A stretch of DNA of 64,000 bases from Isoetes taiwanensis (taxonomy: Eukaryota; Streptophyta; Lycopodiopsida; Isoetales; Isoetaceae): NCBI GenBank assembly GCA_021234155.1, contig JAJEKV010000102.1, positions 984,456 through 1,048,455 of the forward strand. Reading direction: 5' to 3'. Below the pieces are notes generated by a model. It did not search any database. It was not told the origin of the DNA and was given only the letters and a program-made list of their open reading frames with translations. Each line of letters starts with the position of its first letter. Position 1 is the stretch's first letter. A program made the position numbers and the translations under genes. Shown piece by piece: positions 34,125 to 43,101 of this stretch.

Positions 34125-34193
34125 GTCTCACCGCGTCGCGCCCGGGGCGAGAAAATGAACTTTTCATTATCGGTCTGGGCGCAACGTAGAGAC
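34125..34193 (+). repeat. Leader hairpin, copy 4
   Basis: GTCTCACCGCGTCGCGCC ... GGGCGCAACGTAGAGAC. It is followed by a second TATAAATAGGCCCCCCATTT at about 34,382, as copy 2 is by TATAAATAG and a CCCCCCCATTT tract, so hairpin pair plus TATA-like box occurs twice in this leader. Confidence 0.7.
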
Positions 34194-34793
34194 CTCTCAT
34201 TTTCCTCACCATGCCATATCCAAATGATCTCCAGTTGGTTGCAATGGGTTCATTAGTTGGTCGTAGCATGCTTAAACCCTAAAAGTAGTCTTCAAATTCT
34301 CAATTGCACCTCTTAATAGGTCAGAACTGCCCAATCCCAGTAAATTTCTAGGTCATCTAAAATTAGGGTTTTCCCCTTTTCTATAAATAGGCCCCCCATT
34401 TCTCACTTAGCACCCTACAAGTTTGCTCTTGACTGTTTAGGCGATCTTCCAGCTCCCTGAGGTGCTTCTGCATCTGTTTGCTAGTCTCTTCTTCGTTAGA
34501 TCAATGGCCCATTACTGACTTGAGCGATGGTGCGTAGCCGGTGCCCATCTTCTTGAGGCTGATGTCAATGACATCTTAGAGTCTTCGGAAAAAAATAGAT
34601 GTCCAAGCCACCACATGCAACCCAGGCATATAGGCAAGTTTTTAGCGAGTTCCAAGCTAGAGTAGGACCCTCCCTAGTCAGCTAACACCTTGCATAGGCC
34701 ATTTTGTTCCCCGCCCATCCCTTCAAGCAGCCCTAGGCGATGTTCCGAACATCGCCAAATACTTGACCAACAAGGCCTGAGGTCGCAGATTAC

Positions 34794-35700
34794 ATGGTCC
34801 CGGCGGTTAGATGGAACCAAGTATTTCTCCTACACACCGCCGCCTTAGCCATTTTCCTTTTCCCACCCGTCGCGAAAAACCCAATGGGGGCAACCTCTAT
34901 TCCTCCCATGGAGGTGGACCCCATAGCAGCCCAGCGTAAGAGCAGATGCTTTTTCATTGTCAAGAGCAAGAAGGAAGAGAAGAAGAAGAGGAGTCTGACG
35001 GCAGAAGAGTACCGCCGGAGCGACTCGAGGAGGAAGAACGGCAAGCGTGGCAGAGGAGCTGGCCAACCGGTGGAGCCGGCAAAACCTCGAGTTGCTCCCC
35101 CACTTGGGCTAGGCATCACAAGCCTAGCCCCCATCATCATCGGCCGTGAGGAGTATCCGCCCCTCGGCATCCGTAACACCCCCAAACCTCCAGAGAGGGA
35201 GCTCAAAACGATGAGTTCTTTGCACCAACTATGGCAAAGAACTGATTTGGACGACTTTATCGTCCGGGAGCCTTTAGACTTCCCGCTTCAAGCGCGGCAG
35301 CCACACCTGACACCTACGTGGGAGTCGACTTCCCGGCCATCCGTGCCTACAGCAACATAAGACCCGTTATGGAGGTCGCGGAGAACCGCCATCTAAGAAG
35401 AGTTCCTCGCCATTCGTGAACGGATGGGGATCGGAGGCAAGACCACCAAAGATCTTGATGCCGAGCCTCGACACCACCTCCAAAGAAGGTGAGGAGAATC
35501 GACATCAGCGAAGTCGACTCGACAATTGCGTATCACCGAAACAGGACCGGGGTAGAGGTCGACGAAGTACGGACGGGGCCATAGAGCCGGAGGCCAAGCA
35601 AGTGGGGAATCATCTCAGCGACACACAACGGCAGGTTGCTTTGAGGTACTACCCGCCAACGCCGGGCGGATGGGAGAATAGCGGTGATACACCGCCTTAA
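34794..35700 (+). mobile_element. Gag-like coding region, second module
   Basis: An open frame of 188 codons (34,794-35,360) and overlapping frames encode a Glu/Arg-rich segment (KSKKEEKKKRSLTAEEYRRS) and Pro-rich sequence. In another frame a segment VDFPAIRAYSNIRPVMEVAE (about 35,323-35,382) is followed by ISEVDSTIAYHRNRTGVEVD. Composition resembles the first module, consistent with duplicated leader plus gag N-terminus, although the two have diverged. No conserved domain is named. Confidence 0.35.
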
Positions 35701-36599
35701 ATTCACCCCCCGGGGCTAAGAGGGGAGTGTTCATGCTCATTGCACTCTCTCCGGCTTTGGGTGCATGCTCGAATAGCTGCAAATGCTCTACTATCTTTGT
35801 CTTAGTCAAGAGAGCGATGGCACTCGACCTCTTCGACTTCTCGCCGTGCCCTCACCGACTCGGGGGGAGATTGGCGATGAATAAATGGCCTACACCTCCG
35901 ACCAAGAGTAGAGGAGTTGGTGACAAAAGACATTACAGTGGGGCGTCAACTAATGTCCTTAGGAACTTGGGGCGCTCCATAGGAACGCCCAAGTTAAAAG
36001 TTCCTTGAGGACAACCCATCTTACGGCGATTTCAAGATTAGTAGACTCTTGATCCCTAGAGATTTTGTACTAAAATATTATATAATATAAATATAATTTC
36101 TTTTGCACTTTAAATGTTTTGTCGATGTATTTTGTTCCCCAACTATACCAAACAAACATAAATAATGCAAGAGAACAAGTAAAACTAACTATATAGCCAT
36201 GAATTACTTGTGTATGCAGCTAGAGGCCTAGGCTCAGGGGAACGACAACGCCGAGACCATATGGAAGAACAGACTCCGCCCAGGCCACCCCCGGCAAGGA
36301 ACCTGTACAAGGAATTTGGACCCATGACCCCGGAGAGGAAATATCACGATGAGGATGGACCTTGAGCGGCAAAGGCCTCGGGCGCCTGGCGAGGGAGTGG
36401 GTTCTGGAGGGCAACGCCAACAAGCCACCTGTAAGCATCGGCTTCGGAAAACAGGGAAGGGACAAGAGGAGGAGCAAGAGAAGGAGGTCCCCTAGCATGG
36501 AATCCTCCTCAGGCTTCGAGGCTGGACTCGGACTCCCAAGGGAAGAGGAAGAGCAAAACCTGACCGTGAGATGGAAGACAGAGGGACACCAATAGGGAC

Positions 36600-37905
36600 G
36601 ACAAAAGGGACACAAAGAGCCTCGACTACTAGAAGAAGGTAGATTCGCATTGGGAAACGTATGGAAGGCCGGAAGCTCGAGCAATTCTCGGCCGAGAAAC
36701 GGTCGTCGCATGGAGGCGAGAGGCTTGGCCCGATGAAATGAGTGAATACGGCAAACGCCTATGGTATGAAGGACAAAAGGATAAAGGCAGGTGGCAACAG
36801 CCAACTGAAAAGGAGCAAGACAAAGATTTGGTGGAAGGGGTATGCAAAGGCCCATGGCTTGAGCGGGGATGCTTGCGAGGTTCGTAAAGTTTGCTAAAGC
36901 CTTCAAAGCCATTACGTCCCAAAGAGCACAAGTCCAGCATGATGCAAAGAAGTTCTACAAGGTTGCAGCAAGGCAACAAATCGATCCAAGTATATGAGGA
37001 ATTCATGAGGTCGAGGCTAGTTGGGTGAAAAGCATCACGATGAGAGCTACATTGAGGGGCTGAATGATGAGATCCGCAAGCTTGTAAGGGCGCAGGCGTG
37101 CATCGAGCGCGAGTCCAAGGCAATAAGTTTGCAAAATGGGGCCTCGGGGAATAAGCGGGCGAGGAACACCGATATTACCGGGACAAAGGCAAGGCAACAG
37201 GGAGTTATAGCCCCAGGGCAGCCAGCGCCGAACCCGCCTAGAGCCCCATATGGTGGCAAATCCGAGGGAAGCAAACAGGAGAAGAAGCGGGTGTCCTTCA
37301 AGGACAAGCAAAGGGGTCAAACTACTCCAAAGCGGTCGCGATCCTTTTTGCGCTGCTATACCCAAGGAAAAGAGAGACGAGTGCATAGAAAAGCGGCTTT
37401 GCTTCAGGTGCTTCCAGCGGTGCCATAGGACAAATGGCCCCTACGTCATGAGTGCAAAGACTAGCGGAGTTGGGAGATTGGGACACTCTGTCCCGGCGGC
37501 GGCTACAGGCAGCCCCGCAACATTGGGGGTGAGTGCCATATCTTTGCCGCAATAGATACAGAGCAAGCAGAGAGCCAGTATAAAGTAATTTCCACAGTAG
37601 GAAGGCCAAGGCCAAGTCCTTCATAGTCCTGATAGACTCGGAAAGTAGCCATAACTTTGCATCCCCCAGAATGGTTGAAATGTTGAAGTTGAAACCATTA
37701 AAGTCGAAGCCAAGGCCCGTCGTCTTAGCAAGTGGAGCAGTAAGGCAGATGACAGGCAAGAGAATTAACTTCGACATCGACTTGCCAGGGATTAATATTC
37801 AGATGGGGGCAGAGGTAATGGGCATTGGCAAAAAGACCTGATCATAGGAATGGAGTATCTTGGACCAGCAGGGGCCATCATCGATTGTGGGAAGCGGAAG
37901 GTGAC
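36600..37905 (+). mobile_element. Ty3/gypsy gag core, zinc knuckle and protease, decayed
   Basis: Reading through frameshifts: VKFAKAFKAITSQRAQVQHD and YEEFMRSRLVG near 36,880-37,022, GLNDEIRKLVRAQ near 37,058-37,096 (retrotransposon gag), then KRDECIEKRLCFRCFQRCHR near 37,372-37,431, a CCHC zinc knuckle that has lost its last Cys. Protease follows: VLIDSESSHNFASP near 37,625-37,666, where the usual DSG is DSE, and DLIIGMEYLGP plus AIIDCGKRKV near 37,838-37,900. The text ends abruptly where LINE sequence starts (about 37,912), and reverse transcriptase is not found beyond the LINE. Confidence 0.75.
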
Positions 37906-37919
37906 CTAAGATTATCAGG

Positions 37920-39523
37920 GGTAACCCGTCTTTAGCTGAGATTAAGAAGACCTTTGAGCATGTATGTCGTGGCAGATTTCTACCTCGGATCCAGCCGTTG
38001 GGGAACTTATACTTTCTCATCACCCTGCAAACTGAAAAGGAAGCCCAGATTCTTTTCAAGAAGGGGATAATCACTTGTCTTAATGGCCAAGTTTTGCTGC
38101 AAAAGTGGAGACCGGACTTCAATCCCAAAAAGCCTGATGCTTTGTTCTACCCAATATGGCTGTCATTCTCCAATCTTAGTGCGGAATACTGGACAGAGAA
38201 AGCTTTCAAAGCCATTGCTTCCTATCTTGGGGAGTACGTGTGCATGGGTGGGAACACCTCTGAGGCCCCAAAGATTTGCATCACTGTGGATATTTTAAAA
38301 CCACTTCCACGTTCTGTCTTCTTCAAGGGATTTAACAATACTTTAATAGAGTTTATTCTCTCTATCTCTGGTCTCCCCTTCCCCTGTTCTGGTTGTGGAG
38401 CCAGGGTGCATGCTGGGGACATATGTTCAGACCTCTCTCCAGTCCAGTCCTTGAGCACAACGAATCTCACACTCAGGGCGCGAATAGTCTGGCCCCTATT
38501 ATTGATTCTGAAGGGTTCACTGTAATTAACCCCAAAAAGACTGCCAGGAAGCAGACCGTTGTTGCTGTTGCCCCAGACTATGGGGGGGAGTGCTCCTTGA
38601 AGGCCTGCCCAACGCCTTCCCCTGTTCCAGTGAAAAAGCTTCTTGACTCAGCTTTGGAACCTCCTTTGCCTCCAGAGGCCCTCTTGTGTCATAACAGGTT
38701 TAGCCCTCTTGTCCTTGTTGATAGTGAACCCATTGAAGAAGGCTGGCCGCCTGGTTTGGCAGCTCCTCCAGACTCTGCAGCAGAGAACCCAAAAGAGCAT
38801 GTTGGCTCTGTTAGTTGCCCCCAACTCAATGAGGAAGCCTGTCCCACATCGCCCAAGGCTAAGCAACTCAACAATGCTCGTTTGATCCAAGATCTTTTCT
38901 TCAATACCTCCAAGCTCCATTGTGATGGTCCTAGCCTGGTCTACGATGATTCTGAAGCTCCGGAGACTCTGATCAATCATGTTCTCATTCCTGCAATACA
39001 CACAAACCCCTTGGTTGCAGATCCTATGGATCAAGTTAATATTGTTGCTCCTGGCAGCCCCGAAGAAGCTCTGTCTGCTATTAAGACTATGATCAATCAT
39101 GATCTTATTCCAGCTCCCATTCCAGCAGGGCACACTAATCTCTTGGTTGCAGATCATTCTGGTCAAGCAAATGTCGTTGGCAACAATATTTCTGTGGATC
39201 AAGTTAATATTGCTGCTTCTGGCAGCCCCAAAGAAGCTCTGTCTGCTATTAAGACTATGACCAATCATGATCTTACTCCAGCACCCATTCCAGCAGGGTA
39301 CACAAATCTCTTGGTTGCAGATCATTCTGATCAAGCAAATGTCGTTGGCAACAATATTTCTGTGGTTAAGAAACTAAATGGGAAAAAGAAAGGGAACGAT
39401 AATGGGATTAAATCGGGAAAGTACACTTTTGAAGCAGCAATAGCAAAAGTATGCTTGGAGCATTCTCTGGAGCAAGGATGTATGGTTCTCCCGGCAAACA
39501 AGGATGGAAATACTCCTCTCTAA
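37920..39523 (+). pseudogene. LINE ORF1 (DUF4283, zinc knuckle), frameshifted
   Basis: RNA-binding ORF1 of plant L1-type LINEs. Starting with SLAEIKKTFEHVCRGRFLPR (no start codon visible), the DUF4283 fold runs to about residue 120, followed by the zinc knuckle CSGCGARVHAGDIC at about 38,386-38,427. A frame change occurs between 38,400 and 38,460; the remaining frame then stays open to the stop at 39,523. The C-terminal half is low complexity and contains an in-frame 56-codon tandem repeat (EEALSAIKTMINHDLIPAPI). The frameshift makes it a relic. Confidence 0.8.
39029..39366 (+). repeat. 168-bp in-frame tandem repeat in LINE ORF1
   Basis: GATCAAGTTAATATTG starts a unit at 39,029 and again at 39,197, exactly 168 bases (56 codons) apart, with few differences. 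A partial third copy precedes it (about 38,965-39,028, NHVLIPAIHTNPLVADPMDQ). Confidence 0.85.
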
Positions 39524-40418
39524 AGATGTTGATGGAAGCTTCTTTCAAGTTTTTTGTTGTTCTTCCTAGTCTTATGGTTATTCTGTTTCTCTACCACAGG
39601 CTCATGCCTGTTCTGTATCAGGACTATTTTGTAAGGCAGTTTGTATAAGGCAGGCTTTTATATCAAATGGTTTACAGTTGACTCTATTAAATGCTCAATA
39701 TGTTCCAACTCTTTGTGAAGATTTTTGACTGTAAGGCTCTCTTTATTATGGTCATGACAGATATATGGTTGATGCAAATATTGCTATTTCCTGCTAGTTG
39801 TATATGGTCTGGAGCATCTTGGTTCCCATTCTATCTGCAAAACATAGCATTCAGCTTTGTAGACATCTATGGAAAACCCTCGGTGTGGTGCTGGTGGTCT
39901 CAATGTAATGCATTCCGGTTGTATGCAAACAGGTTAAAAGCTCTCCTCTCTGGTCGTAACGTCATGGGTGGTTTTGCCGTCCCATGCTCAACCAATTTGC
40001 CTTATGGCTGCCCCTGGGATGATCAAAGCAAATATTTCTATCTCTCCTTCTATTCTAACAATATCACTGAGATATATCATGCTCGTCTTAAAGTTATGTG
40101 GCTGAGTCCTATCTCTTTGGTGGGAGATATGTTGTCCCCTAGCAATAATATCACTGAGATATTTTATGCTCAGCTCAATGTTATGTGGCTGGGTCCTATC
40201 TTTTTGATGGGGGGTAATATCACTGACATATCTCATGCTCGTCTCAAAGTTATATGGTCGGGTCATATCTTTCTGTTGGGGGGAAAGGACGACAACTCAA
40301 TGCCTTACGGTGGAGTTTTACATTCCACGTGTCTTCTCACTTTGAATATCAGGCTGGTTCTGTCACCCATATGGAGGCTCCTGAGATATTCCAGCAACAG
40401 CGACATATGGAAGGTGTC
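39524..40418 (+). other. LINE spacer with a three-copy repeat
   Basis: Between ORF1 and the TIR element. A unit of about 65-70 bp (AATATCACTGAGATAT ... ATGCTCGTCT ... GTTATGTGGCTG) occurs three times at about 40,060, 40,146 and 40,217. A 245-codon frame (39,691-40,428) is open but shows no domain. Confidence 0.6.
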
Positions 40419-40554
40419 TGGGGTATAAAATCACTAGTCGGGTACAAAAAAACGCGAAAAAGCAAAGCAAAAAGCAAAGCAAAAGCAAACTTTTTCGGTT
40501 CACATTTCGGTTAGCTCCGGAATCAGAATTTTGGCGCCATAACTACCTCTGGCG

Positions 40555-40947
40555 ATGGCGATGAAGCTTTCTGACGAAGGAATGGTACCGCAGAAATGGA
40601 TTAAATGGTTGGAGGATCAAATTACTGACGAGGATTGGGAATCAGTCTGGAATCATGGCTTCACTGACGGTAAAATTAAGAAATTTTATGTGAAGCCTCA
40701 TTTAAAAGAACTGCTAGATTTTCTTATCTCAGAGCTTTATCCTCATGGTCTGGCGAACAATGAGCTCAGGAAGAAATTTGCCTTTGCATTTACTTGGGAG
40801 AATTGTAGTCGAGCAGCTCTTAACCCGGACGAACACAAGATAAACTGGGTTTCATTTAAAGAACAAGTTGACAGGTACCCAAGGAAGCTAGTTAAGCTCG
40901 AACCAAAACATTCCCTGGCCGAAACAAATTCTCCAGTGACGTGCTAG
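40555..40947 (+). CDS. Unrecognised 130-residue protein inside the TIR element
   Basis: An ATG-started frame just inside the left end, beginning MAMKLSDEGMVPQKWIKWLE and containing DFLISELYPHGLANNELRKK. It has a normal soluble-protein composition with no membrane segment and no motif I recognise. It may continue into the following segment (41,040-41,440), which reads a coiled-coil-like sequence (VDDHQVEKKNELEALHGVLE) in broken frames. It could be an element gene or captured host sequence. Confidence 0.4.
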   Translation: MAMKLSDEGMVPQKWIKWLEDQITDEDWESVWNHGFTDGKIKKFYVKPHLKELLDFLISELYPHGLANNELRKKFAFAFTWENCSRAALNPDEHKINWVSFKEQVDRYPRKLVKLEPKHSLAETNSPVTC

Positions 40948-41447
40948 AAGAACCACACCAAATCCCACACCATTGAAGCCAAGTAATGCAGGTTTACTCG
41001 TGCAAGTGCCGCTCCTTTGCTAAAATGAGGTAGCTTAATGTTTAATGTTAGGGTCTTGGATGAAGAAGTGAATAGGTTGGAGGGTGAATTTGAATTGTGC
41101 AAGAAAGATCCGGGAGACATTGCAAAGCAAGATCACCCTAAAAACAGTACATGTGAATGAGAGAGATATTGCCGGATCGAAAAAGCAGAAGACATAAGCG
41201 GGTTGCAGTCGAGATCAATTTTTTGGAATCCAAAGTAGAAAAGTCCTGATTCCGATAAGAAAAGAATTGAGGACTTGATGCGAGACTTGATGCGAGGAGA
41301 AATTCTATTGCGAGGGGAAATTAGAGAGCCTTATTGAAAAGGTGGATGATCATCAAGTTGAGAAGAAGAATGAATTGGAAGCATTACATGGAGTGCTAGA
41401 AAGGGACCCCGCTCAAATGGAAGAATTACGGGGCTAATTGCTATAAC

Positions 41448-41870
41448 TTGAGTAGTGTAAATGCCTCCTGTATTCAGTTCAAGTTATTGCAAAGCAGGTT
41501 GCCATTGTGTTATGAAATACCATGTTCTGCATGTGGATTAGCTTTCCAAGATGACTACAAGATTAGTGCAGTGCTACCATGCCAACATGCTTATCATTTA
41601 ATTTGCAGCCTGCTTCTTGTAGAGAATAAAAAATGCCTGGATTGTTCTATGGATGAGCAAGACAAAGAAGCTGATCAGGAGGATGGAAGAGAAGTTCAAG
41701 AGGATGCAACAAAGAATACAGCAATTCCAAGGAAGCGTCTTTGGCAAAGAAAAAAGAAGAAAGCAATCAAACCTATTCCCAAAGTAGTTGCTGAGAAGGT
41801 GCAAGTTACAAAAGGTGACAAACGCACTCCAATAGAAAGAATATTAGATGCCTATAATGGGAAGGGCTAA
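41448..41870 (+). CDS. RING-like zinc-finger protein segment in the TIR element
   Basis: A 140-codon frame without an ATG at its start encodes a complete RING-type metal-binding pattern. With the first codon of the open frame as residue 1, it is C26-x2-C29-x15-C45-x-H47-x2-H50-x2-C53-x9-C63-x2-C66, that is CSACGLAFQ, PCQHAYHLIC and CLDC. An acidic stretch (DKEADQEDGREVQEDA) and a lysine-rich stretch (RKRLWQRKKKKAIK) follow, and the frame ends RILDAYNGKG. The RING fold suggests a ubiquitin-ligase origin; whether the element or a captured host gene is the source is unknown. The N-terminus is missing or in an upstream exon. Confidence 0.5.
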   Translation: MSSVNASCIQFKLLQSRLPLCYEIPCSACGLAFQDDYKISAVLPCQHAYHLICSLLLVENKKCLDCSMDEQDKEADQEDGREVQEDATKNTAIPRKRLWQRKKKKAIKPIPKVVAEKVQVTKGDKRTPIERILDAYNGKG

Positions 41871-42089
41871 ACTTTGAACCTGTAAACCACTCTGTATTTG
41901 ACATTGTCATATTTTCAATTTGTAAGATTTCTGTTAAAATAAAATCTTTTCTAAATATTAGAATCAGAAACTTTTCATTAAAATAAAATGTTTTCATTGA
42001 ATATGTGAATCAGTAATCTTTTCATAGTTGACAATGTCATATCTTAGTTTGTGTCTAAAGTGTTTTAAAATGTATCTCTTGTTTGTAGG

Positions 42090-42960
42090 AGGCACAAAGA
42101 CAAACCTGCTGGTCCTTGATTTGAATGGTGTGCTTATGAAGAGTTGGCATAAGCATGACAAACACACGAAACACCAATACCGCAAATCAAGAAACCGTAC
42201 ACAACCAACAAAGTGCCGGGTTTGCGCACCAGGTTTGCATAATTTCATGGACCGGGCCCTAGAACATTTTGAAATTGCTATTTGGTCCAAGATGAACCGC
42301 TACAACATCATTGAGTGCCTCGGCCCAGATGTTGCCTGCGGATTATCTTATTAAGTTCAAGTTCATTTGGGAAGGAGCACAATGTTTGAAATTGCCTTAT
42401 CCACACCCGCCAATCCGCATAAGCGGTCTATTTGAAGCCACTTTCTTATGTCATTGAAGCATATCCTGAAATGAAGAATGTCTTGTTGGTGGATGATTCT
42501 CTGATAAATCTTTTTTTCACCAAAGTACCATTCTTTAATAGTTAGCTCATTTCAGTTTGATGAGGGCAATGTAATGGTTTGAAAAGATGAAGGATGTATT
42601 GTTTGGTTGGGCTGAAAGTCCTGAGCCTACAAAATTTGTGAAAGAACATCTTGCCCCGTAAATTGTCAAACAAGAAGACTTTGATATTTTGGATTTGTGT
42701 TCCAAGCATGTGCGGGGAGAATCCAAGATGGGCTATTCTCGTAAACAAAAGGTTGCCATGATGGAACTTCGGTAAGCAATTTATTTTTTTTGCTTGATTT
42801 GCTTGATTTGCTTGGCTTGCCATATCTTCTTACCTTAACCGAGTTCTCGCTCTTGCGGTGTTCCCGGAAGACAGCTTGTGAGGCAATGGATGTTAAGGAA
42901 TGTCAAGAAAAGTGTAAGATGTGAAAAAATACAGCTGGCAACCATAAAATTTTCTTCCTG
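42090..42960 (+). pseudogene. FCP1-like (HAD/NLI phosphatase) domain, broken
   Basis: From about 42,090 the frame reads TKTNLLVLDLNGVLMKSWHK, the N-terminal motif of FCP1-homology phosphatases. The second Asp of the usual DxDGT is Asn here, so activity would be doubtful even if intact. CRVCAPGLHNFMDRALEHFE and IAIWSKMNRYN follow. After a stop at 42,354 the rest is readable in shifting frames: EAYPEMKNVLLVDDS near 42,456-42,500, then KDVLFGWAESPEPTKFVKEH near 42,590-42,650. These match the domain's second half. The frame breaks show it is a relic of a host-type gene; it lies tail-to-tail with the transposase. Confidence 0.6.
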
Positions 42961-43065
42961 GTTGCCACATTTTGAATGCACATCATTGTGCAATGTAATG
43001 TTAGATGTGAATATACCTGGCATATCCCCTGGTTGCCAGATTTTGAATGCACATCATTGTGCACT
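42957..43065 (+). repeat. Short tandem duplication, 71-bp period
   Basis: CCTGGTTGCCA(C/G)ATTTTGAATG with following GCACATCATTGTGCA occurs at 42,957 and 43,028. Confidence 0.75.
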
Positions 43066-43101
43066 CTATTGTAAACTGTTGTAACAATATCAATATGAAT
43101 G

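Noticed and set aside
40427-40436. CACTA-type transposon end (CACTAG within the left terminus)
   Set aside because: The inverted repeat extends outward past CACTA to TGGGGTATAAAAT on both sides, so CACTA is not the terminus.
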